Counted from the stretch's first letter, positions 47,653 to 61,900 are shown. The stretch: 64,000 nt of DNA from Mansonella perstans (GCA_037074765.1 JBAMDO010000061.1:124001-188000), one strand, 5' to 3'. Notes: generated by a model not told the origin, from the letters alone. Numbers and translations: made by a program.

Positions 47653-50600
47653 AAAAATAATCTCATTAACCTACTTTTAATTATAATCGAAGTAAATCTT
47701 TTGTCATCAAACTGTTTCATAAATTTTTTGATATTCATTTCGTCTTTTTTTTAATGCACACGTCGTACTAGATGGACAAAATTTCATAATTTCAAAATTT
47801 TTAAAAATAAATCATGAAGTTAAAAGAAATTGCTAGTTCGAATAATGCAAATTAATTATTATTATTGAGAGTGAAATTACCTTGATTTCTGAGACATTAC
47901 TTATATTAGCATTTATTAAAGGCAAAAACATTAGTTTTAAAATCCGAATTATCAGTGATGAATTAATGTTTATCCATATATTAATAGTTTAAAATTTTTT
48001 GCAAAACAAGTAATTCAAACAAGTAATTTCCTTGCAGCCAAAATTAGCTACTTCCAAAATTAGTTATTTTATAATGAAAATTAATTTCAATTTAAAAAGC
48101 ATATTTATCATTTGCTCATTAATCTTTATTGTTGGTTTTTTGTTCTGCTTTTGTCATTAATCATATTCAAAATAGGTGCGATTTTCATTTTTTCTCTTTC
48201 TTCTTAATTAATTCATTAGGTTGAATGCATTTGGCGCATTTAATTAACTGGATATTCTATTGCTTAATTAAATGTAAAACTTTAACATTTAATGAAATGC
48301 AATACTATATGTATGATGTGACGACTGCATGGTACATTTCTTGATTTCGTATTGAAATCATCTTTTATGATTATTATTTTTTATTAATAAATGAAAAAAA
48401 ACTTCAAAGCTTTTTTTGATTCTTAAAGTTCTTGTAATTCAATAAAGTTTCTCTATTTCTCTTTTCCACAAGCGTTTCCAATATATATTGATTTTAAAAA
48501 AATTTGCAATAAAGTATTTTTGCAAAAAAACTCATACAATTATTACTTTTTGATTAATTAATCAATCAATCAATTAATGTCATTTTGATTAAAGAATTTC
48601 TAACTTTTTGCAAGTATTTGTTTTCGTAATAACCCTATGAAATTTTCCACAAAACTTTAAATGCAACTTTTAAATTCACCCAAATATTTATGTTAATTAG
48701 TTAGTTGATTAATTAGTTAATATTATTGCAACTAAAAAAATTCCCGTGATTATAAAGTATTTCTTTTTTCACGGTTCACTGTAAAAGTCCTACAGACTTT
48801 AAATTGGTCAAATCATATTTAATTTGGTGAAGTTCAACATTTAAATTTGGAATTTTTATTTGTCTGCTACGCGGGAAAAAAAGAACTTTATCGAAATAAA
48901 TACTCAAAATTCATAACAAACTTTTGTCACCAAAAATGTTGACAGGAAGCAAAGATTCAAATGATGTCAACCATGCACAGTAGCAGTAAATAACACTTAA
49001 TAATCATTTCATTAAAAAGAAATTCCTTTTTTTATTCCAAGATTTAAAATAATTTCTGACTTCTAGTTATTAAAAAAATTACTATTAAAAAAGAATTGCA
49101 CAGATACTACTTCTCATCACTTTCGATCGTTTTTCGTTTTCCTCACCTGTCTCGCTCTCATTTTACCTTGCTAAAACTCTATTCCATTTCCTTTCAGAAA
49201 AACAACTTCATTTTTTGTCATCGAAATAGCGAAAATTGAAAAAAATTCTGGTCATATAAGTAATATTGTCCTCTTTTTGCTTCTTTTTGTTGTCAGAAAC
49301 ATTTTTATTTTATTTTTGAGTTCAAAAAACTTCCATTTTACTTAATTTTGAAATATGCAAGCAAAATTCAGTTGCAATGAGAATTTTGATTATTTCTGAA
49401 TAAAAAAGGCGGGAAAGTTTCAAAGCAGATTTGAAAAGTTTGAACTTACGCATTTTTTTGTACAAGACTTCGTCCGTTTATCTCTCTTTTTATGAAAATT
49501 ATGGATTCGAAAAAAAGCAAAAATTGTGAATGAAATTTCATGATGAATTAATTGAAAAACTTTCTTATCGTCATTTAAATTAATCATTAATCGCTTGAAC
49601 AATAGTATTGGAATCAAGTGTATTTCAGGTTCCGCTTCCTCAAAATAGCGTACAATTTCCTAACATTTGATTTAATCCTATAATTAATTATTTAACAATT
49701 AGAGCATTAACACTAATGAACTTGTTTGCGACTTTTTATCATTTCTGAACATTAAACATTCTAATGCAGTTTAATTTAAGAAAGAGAAATAAATTGGCAA
49801 AACTAAAATTTGTAGAACAAAAAAGATCAGTTGAGAAATTTTGAAAATAGAATTGCTATTCAAATATTTATTTTTAGTTGCACTGTTAAATTGTAATTTC
49901 CGATAAAATTAAAAAACAGAAAGGCGGTCAGAATGTGCAAACATGATTGAATTAATTTCTTGATGCTTTCGTACTTTAAACTAATTTACATTGGCTAAGT
50001 TAAATTAATTTACTAGCTGTAGGCAAGCATCAAATTAAAAATACGCAATTTTTTTAAAACTGCATAACCTTACTGATAAATGATAACAATCCCGATAATA
50101 TTTTAAGCATATCCATAATTTTCTCAATTCATTTTAACTGGTCACATTTTTACATTTTCGATTACAATATATTCGTCGTCATTTTTCCGTTCCTGAACCC
50201 AGCAACACTTAACAATCCAAATTGATGAGAAAAAAACAAGAAATGACTGAAAGATTTATGAAATGAGAAAAATTTCTTTCCATCATTTAATTGGATACAT
50301 AAAATAAACAAAGAATGATTTTTTATTTCTTTGCTGTTTTATCAGATCTTAGCGAAATTTTCATAAAATTTCCATTTCTCATTCATTCTCTTTTTTCAAA
50401 CGTGTTGTGCTATTGTAAATTAATGAATACTGAAAAATATTCCTGAAGTTGTCTATTTTGTTTGTTTTTATTTGAAGAAAAAAAGATTTCGAAATTAATT
50501 TAAATCTTCATCTCTTTTTTTCTTCAAATAAGTTTCATTCTGAATATATGAAATAGAAAAATGTGATAAGATGGACTTGACTAACTATTACTAAGCTAAC

Positions 50601-51311
50601 TTGTCATTTAATTTATCCTTGTCATGCTGCTAGCTGGAGGAATCTAATTTTTAAGCTGGAAAACTTTCATTTCTTTCGAAACATTTAATAGCTATCAGCA
50701 AGGTGTCAGGATTCAATGTTGAAAGTGGATAAATGAAAACTAGTTCTTGGATAAATATGTTGTTGTTATTTACTTCGTTTCACCATATGAATAAAAGAAA
50801 CAGGAAAACAAATTCAGGCATAATATAGAACCGGATTGAAATGAAATTGAATTAATATTAACTGATAAAAATAGGCCTGTTTAAGGAATTGATGGGAGTG
50901 GAATTGAATCGAATACGAACTGCTAAACAAATTCAATGTAGGAATCGGATAAAAAATAATTTGAATCAAAAATCAACTGCCAAAATAGGCCTAATATAAA
51001 AATTAAATAGAAATGGAACTGAAAATAAAAATGAGGAATTATTCAGTGATTCTGACGAAAAAGGGAATGTTTGCTGCAATGACTTCAGCAATTTAATCAA
51101 CAGATTAACAAATTGGAATTGGTTAAACGGATTGTAAACAGTTTTTTTAGAGAGGAGGAAAGAGGAAAAGAAAGAGAAAGATATATAACTTCAATGAATT
51201 ACCGAAACATTCATGGAACATTGTCACTATTCAGTGGCTGAGCGCAATTTTTGTTTAACCATAAGCAGTAATTAATTTCATTTTTATCATCAATCTATTA
51301 TCAATATAAAA
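47653..51311. other. Intergenic region with degenerate repeats
   Basis: These 3.7 kb lie between the stops of two convergent genes. An AATAAA about 150 bases after the ground-like stop may end that transcript. A degenerate repeat built on AATAGGCCTAATATA / GGAATTGAATTG occupies about 50815-51020. Palindromic TTAATTAATCAATCAATCAA sequence lies near 48560. No gene is seen. Confidence 0.55.
50815..51020. repeat. Degenerate repeat of about 60 bases
   Basis: Several diverged copies carry AACTG..AAAATAGGCCT (50861, 50967) and variants of GGAATTGAATTGAA (50835, 50890, 51010). The AGGCCT core and Glu/Asn-like composition recur with uneven spacing, so the unit length is approximate. Confidence 0.5.
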
Positions 51312-54300
51312 TCAATATCTCAAATGTTTAACAATTTTAAGAAAAGCATTTCGATGTGCCACATCGGTGATACCAATGTCAATGAGATCATTATTTGTCA
51401 ACGCCAAAAATGTTCCCTTGTCAACTTCTTCATCCTTTAGCAAATTAACGTATTTACCAAGACCTGCTTCATTCAGCTTTTGCCATATCAAATCTGTAAA
51501 TCACTCAACTATGTATGACCTCTTATCAACTTCAAAAATCTTTGATACCATATAAATAATTAATTAAAATGTTATAAATTTAAATCAGACAAATGATTGA
51601 ATTTTTCTACTGAAAAAGGAATTATGATTGATATAAAACATGTTTTTGTGCAAATCCTAGAGAGATTTTTTGGATACAAACTGATAAGTACAGTAAAGTC
51701 AATAATATGCTTTTTGTCTCTCTTTTTTCTATTTTTAGTAATAATTAAGCCAAATTTAATGCTTAGGTAATGAGACACACGCATATATTCTTCATACTCT
51801 TGGCAACTAAACTAAAATATTTAAACTTGAAAAGCAAATATTTTTAAAATTAAAAAAGAAAAAGATAAATTTGCATGATTCCATTCAAATTTTAGTAACC
51901 AAGCCAAAATATTTAAATTTGAAATAAATATAGTTGTGACCTTTAATTTTGCGAAAAAGAAAAACAAAGTCCATAAACACCCATATTTTAAATGATTAAA
52001 CTATATTCAAATTTAGAAGTGATATATTAAATTATTGAAATTTTAATTGCTACAAGTACGAAACCGTTGGAATTCCTTCCTTACTTTCGGTAACTTTCGG
52101 TCTTCTCCGTTCATGATATGCATTATCGTAGGTAGCAGCTTTTGTTGCTGACACATCGTCAAGTTTATCTTTCGTCCTCTCCATACGACTGCCATCATTC
52201 AACGAACACCGCCAAGCGAGCGTATCAAGCATTGGCGTGGAAGCACTTCTGCGTTTAGTTCATAACATAAATTACGAGATGTGATCACATTAGAGACAAG
52301 ATAAAAACTTATTGAAATATTTTTTACAGCAAAATTTAAAATTGAACTGATTTTCGAAGTTGTGAATGGAAATAATTAATATCTAAGGAATTATGAATTG
52401 AAATCAAGCAATCGAAAAAAATCGAAAGTTATGTTAAATAATTTCTACTCCTTTAAGATACCATTTTGATTACATCGGTAAATTGCGTTTAATTATTTCA
52501 CATGATTACCCAGGAAATCATCGAATAAGTGCCGAATGTATATGTTTCTTTCGTAACGACAGTTTCTTTCGTTTTTTTTTAAAATTTTATTAGTTAACTT
52601 TTTTAAACGCTCTCCATCTCTGTCGGAAAAAATATATTGATTTAAAGATGATCGTGATGGTGAATTACGGCTATCATCATCATCCTCACTATCAACAGCA
52701 TTATTGCGCTTAATTGTTTCACGTGACCGACTACGAAATCGTGGAATAGTACCCAGTGTATGTGTTGAGCAACGTTCCAACGATACGTAAGGGCGTGAAA
52801 ACATCGAAAATGAATGATCTAAAGATTCATGAAATTCGAAAAAATACTACCAATTAAGAAAAATTGCTACCAAAACAATAATAATTTCACAATCCAGTCT
52901 TTTTTTGATTGTTTATTTGGTAATTTAAATGATTCCTCATAGGAAATTTGATAGCTTAATGATTTCTTTTTATGAGCTGACAAATTAATAAATTAATAGC
53001 AGGTTGTAATTAATATAATGACGAAATTTTCAACCTGAAGCTGATGTTGATGAACTTATTGCTCGGCTATCATTATCATCATATAAGTGTCGTGCTCTTC
53101 CATTAGCATTCAAAAATGCTCCCTTGGAACTTCTATTCGGAAAACGGCATTCCTAAAAATGTTAGAATCCCTGTATTAATCCAACATTTCTTAAGAACTC
53201 TAAGCTAAAAAAAGCAGTAGTTAAATATTAAAGTTTAGTCAAAAATTTCTTTTACAAATTCCAACGAAATGGAAAAAAATTTTTCATTGCATTACTATTT
53301 CGTGGTTTGCATTACAATACTTGCATTTATTAAAAAGAACAAATTTCAAACGATGTTTTGCTTTGGTTTTTTTCTTTTCTCTTACATAGTACAAATAAGC
53401 ATTCCATTGAGCAATTGATAAAAAGTTCCGACGCTTGTGATTGATTATTGTTCCGGGAACGATTGAATTATCCATTGCTGGACCATATTTAATTGAATTA
53501 CTCTTCTCTAAGTCATCTTTGTTTACAGTAAATATTACCGGCAAGTTAATGATTCCTTGATTAGCACAATTCTGAAACAGAGTAAAATAGTAATGATATT
53601 AAAGTTTTCATTTAAATATTACTTAGAAAAAAAAATTTTTTTCCAAATATTTAGAAATCTTTTTGAAGAAAAAGGCATAAACTTTGTTGATCGTATTTTT
53701 TATCGTAGTTGATCGTATTTATTATTTCAGGAAGAATTGGAATATGTTTAGAAAGAAGAAAAACAACGACACAGAGAGTCATGTAAAGCAATAAGATGAT
53801 AAATGTGAAAATCCATAACTCAATCACTTAATTTCATAAAACTAATTTGATTGCTTATATATTAATTGGTTGATTGACATGTGCATATTGATTGGTTGAC
53901 CGATTTAAAATTAATCAATCATACTTCTGCAACAAATCTGGCAACTTCAATGTAACGATGTAAATTATCTCCATTTCCAACTTTTTCATTGCCAACCGAT
54001 TTTAGAATATCATTAGCCAGAATGAATTCATCATCATCATGTTCATGAATTTGTACAAGCTTGGCCAAATGCGATTTGCTAAAATTTAGCTTTTCCTTGC
54101 CATCCAAGCTATTTCCTCCGGTATTACCAAGACCGACATGACTGGATAACTTATTCAGCTAGAAAATTAAATTTGTCTTTCTTTACAATTTGTCATTAGT
54201 TCGATAAATGTTGAGTGAGCTATAAATGATAACAAATACATTTGATATCAAGCATAAACTATATATATATATATATATTTACAAATAGAAATTTAGACAT

Positions 54301-57197
54301 GGACATTTTATTTGCATTTTTTATTGATTTAATTTTTAGAAATTGATTTCCTCCACACTATTTCATCACTATCGGATAGATGACTTTCTCAATGATTTTC
54401 TTAATTCTGGTCTTACTACTGTTTTCCCACATTCCAAATATGGCTAACTAACCTTCTAGGTCCATAATATTAACAATTAATAAATTATTTAAAACAAACT
54501 ATCAGTAAGTGTCTAGTTTTTCCTTTTTTAATGTTCGAAAATTTTTTAAATTAATTATGCAATAATTTAAAAAAGTAAACATACAATTTTTGTTTTACTG
54601 CTATAAATGACACGAGTTAAGAGTTGGTGCTGGTGGCTATCAGTACGCTGTGTTTGCAATGTAGTATCATGTCCAGGTCGCTGTTGTAAACAAACCAAAT
54701 CAGCATTTATATTTCCTAGAAATACGCAAAAAATTCGGCAGTGATATCAGTCCTGAAGATAATTTTCATAGTCATATCATCTCATAAATCCCTGAATAAA
54801 AAATAACATTTATCCTTCTTTCTACATACGTCTTCCCTTCAAACTTTTCCATAGCAGTAAATTCACGGCACAGCCTTTTCTATTGAAATTTTTAAAAAAA
54901 AGCGTCGCAAAAGCAGATATGAAATAAAAAATTGCATTACCTACAGCAAATGCATAATCGATTGCTGTAAATCCATCAAATGAGATAAGTGAAATATCAG
55001 CACCGTATTTGATCAAATATTCCATAACTTCATAATTTCTAACAAAATTTTATCAGTTTAAAAATTCTCTCAACCTTGTTTAATATTGAATACTTCTTTG
55101 ATGCTAACTGATAATTGATGATTATCACCATTAATTTAATGATAATAATATATGAGCATGTGTCACTGATGTCTCATACTTTTGATCTCCAATTTGATGC
55201 TCAGTAAACTTTTAATTTAGCTTTTTCACTGACTGAAAATATTCAAATTCTGAGCATTTATTTTAATTTAGATTCGAAACTTTTATTTAAAAATGCAATT
55301 TCTATTGCATTACAGTAAACAGCTTGCATCATAATGAAAGAAAATTTTAAAAAAATATCTTCAAACAATACTTTTGATGGTAAAGCTTCATTACAACTTC
55401 AACCACTACTAATACCTTATAGCACTTGTAAATTTTACATCATACCCGATAATAGCAGCAAACATGAGAGCTGTAAGTCCAGAAACATTTTCGGCAGCAT
55501 TAATATCAGTAATGTTTGACTCTTGAATTATTTTCACCTGTTTGAAAAGGATTGTTTTAACTCTAAGTATGTCACCTGATCTTTGCGAAATGTTGAGTCA
55601 AATAACAAAAAAAAAAAAAAAAAAAATGTTTTACAATTACTTACGATATTGATATCAGCTAAAAGTACAGCATACATTAACGGTGTAGTATTTTCCGGAA
55701 ATGGAACATATGGCAAATGTCGACTAAATATCATTCGAATAGCATTTTCATCGTTGTTATAAATAAGTTGCCGCAAATCCACTTCTATCGATTCTTCGTC
55801 TTAAAAATAATATTTATTTGCAGAAGAGAAAACAACGAAACAAATTAATTAATCAATTATTAATAAAAATTAAAATAAACTTTGGATTTTTCACATTTAA
55901 CGCAGAAAAACAGGTGAAATTTCCCACGCGAAATACTCAAAATTACAGCTTTGTTTTAATTAATAATAACGAAAAAAAAGGGAATCCACCTTTTAAGGTA
56001 CTTCGAAGAGCTGAATTTATCACAGTTAACACTTCATTCCGTTGCAAATGTTGTGCAAGCTCTATCGAAGTCATACCATTCAGTGATCGAAATGATGGGT
56101 TTGCACCAAGCTCAAGTAATGCACCAACTATTGTTGTTGCACCACAGGATATTGCTGTTGAGAGGGCGGAAAGGTTTGAAAGTCGTTGAATATTTCCATC
56201 CAAATATGCACCTCTATAGTAGCATGGAAATATTTACTTCACTATGGGACTATTTAAAGAATGCATCTAAGCATGCAACTTGGAACATAAATGTTTTTAT
56301 TACATTTTTTGATATAGGAAATTGATTTAGTCGTAGAATTTTATTACCTCTGTGCTAACAATGCACATAAATGTGTATGTCGCCGAAAGGCTGCAGCTAT
56401 CACAGGTGTCGGACAAAGTGCCGTATGTGACGGATTAATATTAACACGTAAATCGAGAAGTAATTTAACAAGATTGATATGTCCACTACCGGCTGCTAAC
56501 GTCATTGCTGATGCACCAAGATATCTAAATTGAGATAAGAACACAAGATGACAATGGGCATTGATAAAACTAATTGACAATTAGCCATAGCATAGTAAAC
56601 TGCACTTACGCAATACATTTCATAGTACAAACGTCTTACTTACTTTATGCTTTCATTTGTTTTCTAATGTATTATATCAATTCTTATTAATAATTTAAGC
56701 TTTATGCGAATTTGAATGACGCACGTCAATTTTTGGTAATTTGCACCACGCTGAACAAGTATTCGGACAATGCTGGCATGACCATTCTTTGCTGCGTGAT
56801 GAAGTGCTGTCATACCCACCTGATTAGTTTTTTCCATATCAGCACCATGATCCAGTAAATACTGTATCTGAAATGATGGAAAACGGTTTATTGCACGGTT
56901 TTTTCAACTAGTGAAAAGTGAAGTAAAGAAAAGCATTAATGCCAATATGTATCACAACGATTCACTTTAAAATGACCAGATACTTCCTAAAATAATTGCA
57001 AGCATTTTGAAAAAAGATTCTTATTCACAGAAACTAACAATCCCAATATTTCCGGTTGCAGCAGCCATCTGTAAGCCGGTAACATGATCATCATCAAATG
57101 CATCAACAAGAAAACCAGATTCTACAGCTTGTTGAACCACTTCTAAATTCCATGTTTCACAAGCTGCAAGGAACTGTTCGATGCTAACTGAACTCAT
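51312..57197 (-). CDS. Ankyrin-repeat and SAM domain protein (ANKS3-like)
   Basis: ANK-SAM scaffolds such as ANKS3 and ANKS6 act with kinases and RNA-binding proteins in ciliated cells. Exons: 57197-57039, 56867-56725, 56524-56348, 56213-55990, 55799-55645, 55537-55446, 55038-54941, 54715-54585, 54158-53935 corrected to 54158-53925, 53571-53386, 53152-53035, 52818-52599, 52248-52085, 51493-51312. These join in frame to 760 residues. Two ankyrin blocks occupy about residues 1-390, with signatures GMTALHHAAKNGHASIVRIL, SAMTLAAGSGHINLVKLLLD and GLTALMFAAII plus NYEVMEYLIKYGADI. A polar linker follows. The SAM domain (about 701-757) reads LNEAGLGKYVNLLKDEEVDK, then FLALTNNDLIDIGITDVAHR. I chose the first ATG in frame; a short upstream frame overlaps it. 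The exon 12 donor is uncertain: 52599 keeps the frame, whereas 52510 leads to a stop before the SAM domain. The match to ANKS3 rests on domain order and the SAM sequence; ASZ1 or ANKS6 are alternatives. Confidence 0.85.
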
Positions 57198-58938
57198 CCA
57201 CGCACAGAATATTTCCCACCGCTTTTTTTCAAAGCATCACTTATCATCTGAAAATTCCAATTATGATTCACATGACGCACTTCACTAATTAATTGCTCAC
57301 TAAAAAAGGTAATACTAAATTTCATATATGACTTATTTGCGTGATATACCTTACTCACTGTTCACTTAAAATGAGAACGTTGTCATCTACAAATTAAATT
57401 TTTACCGCTGAAATCTTTGGATTCCTTCTCCCTCCTTCCCATCCTCCTCTTCCTCCTTTTTCTCCTTCTCTTCCTCTCCTTGTCACCACATTGAAAAATC
57501 AATTGGTAAACTTACGAGGTCGAACATCGAAATTTAAACAACAAATTCATAATAAGAACAAAAAATTTTTTTGATAGAGCTTTTTAATAATTAAATGCGA
57601 TAATTTTCTTTAGAAATTTTTGGTCTAATTCTGGTTCTTAAGTACTTTATTTTATTAGAAAAATTAGAATTCAATTAATAACCAATTCGGTGGTTTTTTC
57701 ATTTAGCCAAGATTTATTGGTTAAATTTTTTACTTGTTAATTATTTAATCATCTAGTTTCAAATATAATACCGATAGTGAAGTGAATCACTTCTAAAAAT
57801 ACTTCCAAAAAAAATTTACGGTTTTTAAAAAAACAATTTCGAAAAAATCTCGCGATATTATTTATTATACCTTTGCTTGTGAACTGGCAACCTGTGAAAA
57901 AAATTTGTCAAAAATTATTTAATTTCTTGAAATAATTAAATATTTAATGTAATTCATTTCTCTGCTTTCCATTTGGCGATTGCAAAAAATTTTACGGAAA
58001 ATTAAAGCTAACTAGTTTATAACATTTCAAAACAAAAAACTTTAATCTTCAGGAAATCTGGATGAGAAGGAAGTGACAATTAATTTATGGTTTCGAAACC
58101 TTTGTTTACAAAGATATGTCGTTTTTTTAAATCTTACAATTCTAGAAATTAATCAACAGAGAATAGAAATCAATATCTGAATACTGCATTTATGCTGTTC
58201 TTTAAATCTTGAATTGTACAGAATGCAACCTTTCAGGACTAATTTATTGGTCAGAGTACGCAGTTCATTCTTTGATAAATCTAACTCCTGTTTTCATTAG
58301 CTTATGAATTTGCTTATATCACGTAAAATAGTCAGAGATAAGGTCATCAAACTAATAGATATAGTATCCGTTGTAGTATGGGCTACAATACCTATGATGC
58401 AATACGGAAAAAATAGAATCTTATCAGTTAAAAAAAATGAATCATCAGTTTGAATTCACAGAATTTGTTTTATTTTTGTCAATTTTATGAAAGAATTAAA
58501 TACTAATAAGTTAACTGATAATAGTGAAAGTTGTCAATTAATGTTGACAAAAAGAAAAAAATTTGGGAAATTTAAAGAGGAAACGGAGTAAGAAATTAGA
58601 TAATATTACATTACAACATAAACACAAACACATACATGGACAGACGCAGACAAGATTGTATATAAAACAGGAATTGATGATGGTAAAGGATGTGTGACCC
58701 GGGGATGACATTTAATGTGATAATACATTTGTGCCTCCCATTCTCAGTGAATTCAACAAATTATCCTCTTCACTTTATTACAGCAAGTTTTATTATATAA
58801 AAAAAAAAACAAATCAAAATTAAACTTCAAAAGTGAGCAAAACGATGTCTCCCTCATCTTTAAAACTATAAATGCATGTATTAAATATTCATATTATAAT
58901 TCAAATTATGATTTGATTATTTGTGTGCCATGTTTCTT
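57198..58938. other. Spacer between ANK-SAM and phosphatase genes
   Basis: Both flanking genes are on the minus strand. An acceptor (TTTTCAG) ending at 57248 places the ANK-SAM 5' UTR at 57247-57198. Two AATAAA signals on the minus strand (58794-58789 and 58779-58774) are plausible ends for the phosphatase transcript, 145 to 165 bases past its stop. A pyrimidine-rich TCCT stretch lies at 57425-57480. No gene is seen. Confidence 0.55.
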
Positions 58939-61900
58939 CTATTTGATCGTGATCACTTCATTTTCGGCCATTTGTTTTTTGCATGCATTTAAAAATTCAT
59001 CCACTTCTTCCAAACATTCTTTAGGAATTTTTTTATGTATTACCAAATAATTCATAATATATTCGTGTACTGCTAAATACTGTTTCCATGACTGCAAATT
59101 GCAAAATACATACCTTTAAAAATGACAATTATTGTATTAATTATTGCATGCGTAAATGTACTGCATTAGTGATGATAATGACGCAAGTGATTGAATAATT
59201 ACTAGTAGTGATTATACGTCAAATGCGTCGGAAGATAAAGTAATGCAGCATGATCATGATACAATACGAACCAAAACACATACATATATGACGTGCAAGG
59301 ACTATTCTGTTATCAGTTGATCACGCATACTTACTTCATCGAATGATAGAAGTAATACAACGTGATCACATACACCACACACCGACACAGACACACATAG
59401 ACAGACACACGCCACAAACACCGTACACACATATTACACATGCATACATGTACGTATATGTCTTCAGGACCGATTATTTTGATGTCTACATTTTGCTTAC
59501 TTTATTCTTCATTTACAAGAAATTAATTGAATTTTTCAATTAACAAAAGATTAATGCTCGTCCACATAGGTCGGCATTTTGTGGGACATTAGCGCCATAA
59601 ATAGCTAGCACATCCTTCCAATAACAATTCATTTTTAAGCTACAATAAAAAATGTCTTACATTAATAGCCTGTGCTCGTTGTTTTCGTAAATTAGATAAA
59701 AAATCAGTCATAATACAATCTTGGCCCTTACTAAACATTTCAAGTATTATTTCAATGGCCACAAATGTAGCAGAACGACCAACTCCTGTTGTGCAATGAA
59801 CTGTAATTGGATATCTGGAAAAAAATCTGAGAAAGTGGACTAATCCCCAGAATTTTTAATTTAATTGCTTTTTTCTAAATATTTTTGCGCACCGTAATGA
59901 CATTACTGCCATTTTCATTATTTTTGAGATATTTGAACTGCTAATTAAAATAACTCAAATTCTCTCAATAATTACTAAATTATAAAAATTCGGTGAATAA
60001 ATATTATGCAATAATTTAGATAAGCAGCGCCAAACAGTAATTTTTTTGGCAGTTTTCAAATTTAAAATTAGTTTTGACTGCATTTTTTGGTAATTAATAA
60101 AATCTCAAAACAGAAACTTATCTTTTATCAGTCACAAAGAGATCATATTAAAAAGATACAGGTTAACAATTTGGCATACTTCGATCGTCTGATTTCTTTG
60201 GCGATTCGCTGTATCATCTCAAATGATGGTGGCGGCATTTGATCATTCCATTCAGGCCAATAAAAATGCGTACAGTTATGAAGTCCCAAACGTGAAATAA
60301 TACGAAGTTTACTCTCAATGGCGGTATAATTCCCATTATCTTCTTGTATTTCTATCTAAAATTATATCATTTTTTCTATTGCCAAAATGAACAATGGCTA
60401 GGCTAATTTTTTAATATATTTTAATTTAAAAATTGAATTAAAAATATGAAATTGAAAGAAAATTTTCAGCTGAAAATCTACGTATGTTAGTCATTACAAA
60501 AAAATTTTGCAACAAACATTTTAAACATTTCAAAGCAAATTATTCCAAATATTTGTAAATTTGATTTTGTAATTTTAAAATAAATTCATGAATTTATGAA
60601 AGTAAGAATGAAATTATTCAATAAAATGAAATCTTTCTGTGCTCATTCCTAAATCCTTATTTTAATACAACAGATACGAGATTGAGAGGAGAAAGAGACG
60701 GAGAGAGAAAAAAGTAAACCTTCTTTATTTCATAGTTTCTCACTTCCGTATCACCGTATTCAGTTCGTTGTCCTTCTTCACGTGGCCAATAACTGGCGCA
60801 AACTGACATGTTGTTTTCGACAAAATCACATAACATAACAATGTATTCACACCGCGTCTGACATATCATCCGCCAAAAATTCTCGACTGTCGTTTCTAGC
60901 GGCGCCTACAATTAATCCATGAAATGGCAAATGTGTAAAGGCAGTGATTAAAACTTTGCAGTAATGCAAATTAAAAGACAGCAACTCGCTAAAATTGACA
61001 GAGAAATGGAATATTGTTAAAATTACCGCTAATGTTCAATCAATTGTCATTAATTGTTGTCAGTGATTAAAAAATTCATTCCAGTATTGATTATTTTTTT
61101 GCTGATTATTTAAAACATTTTTACCTGCGTACAAATGAAACGTTTCTTATGCTTCCCGGAATCAATGAAATTAGCGTGGATATAATTTGCACTTACGTCA
61201 ACATTTTTTAGAATAACACGTGTTTTTTCAATACATCGAATATCCTATAAAAAATAATATTCAAGTAATAATGCTTAAAATAAATGAAATATTTTGCAAA
61301 AAACGAAATCTTTGATTTAAAATTTAAGATGATATTATTAGCATATGATCTTTTTGATTTTCCAAGAACAGTCATTAGGAAATTTACCAATTTTATACAA
61401 AATCTAATAAATTACTAGTCAAATAATAAATTACTGTCTCTTATTCTGAACATTTCGCAAGTTGATTAAATTATTTCAGAATACATTGCATTTAATGGTT
61501 TGCTTTTAAAACAAATTTTCGCTTTTTTTGTGCTTTACTTTGCTTCAAAATACAGAAAAATCGGAGTAAACTCGTTAGTTTGTTTTTTTTTTTTATCTTA
61601 GAGAAAAAATGATTTGAAATGAAATGAAGGATGAATCATTGACCCGGTAACGATTCTCTTCATCTTCCAGTGTACCATAAAGCACTTCCATACTTGGTGT
61701 TCGATTTAATCGTTCAAAATCTTCTTTCATTCCACTAACTCCCCTAGCCAGCACATTTTGTATCCATGATGTTATCTACGAATTGTCAAATTCGAATAAT
61801 ATTACTCCAAATAAAGCTTACAAATTTTTGTAAATTTAAATTTTAAATTTGCCAATTTAATTTTGAATTTTTCTGAAATTTTTTGAATTTCGAAATTTGA

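Noticed and set aside
51367..51555. Plus-strand 62-codon frame
   Set aside because: Antisense of the SAM-domain exon, whose reading on the minus strand is clearly a SAM domain.
55818..56325. Plus-strand frames of 90 and 123 codons
   Set aside because: They lie opposite an ankyrin exon with good splice sites and have no domain of their own.
60180..60355. Reading the phosphatase loop as WPE (Asp to Glu)
   Set aside because: Counting from the conserved His-Phe pair, the second Trp aligns with the WPD Trp, so the loop is WND and the Asp is retained.
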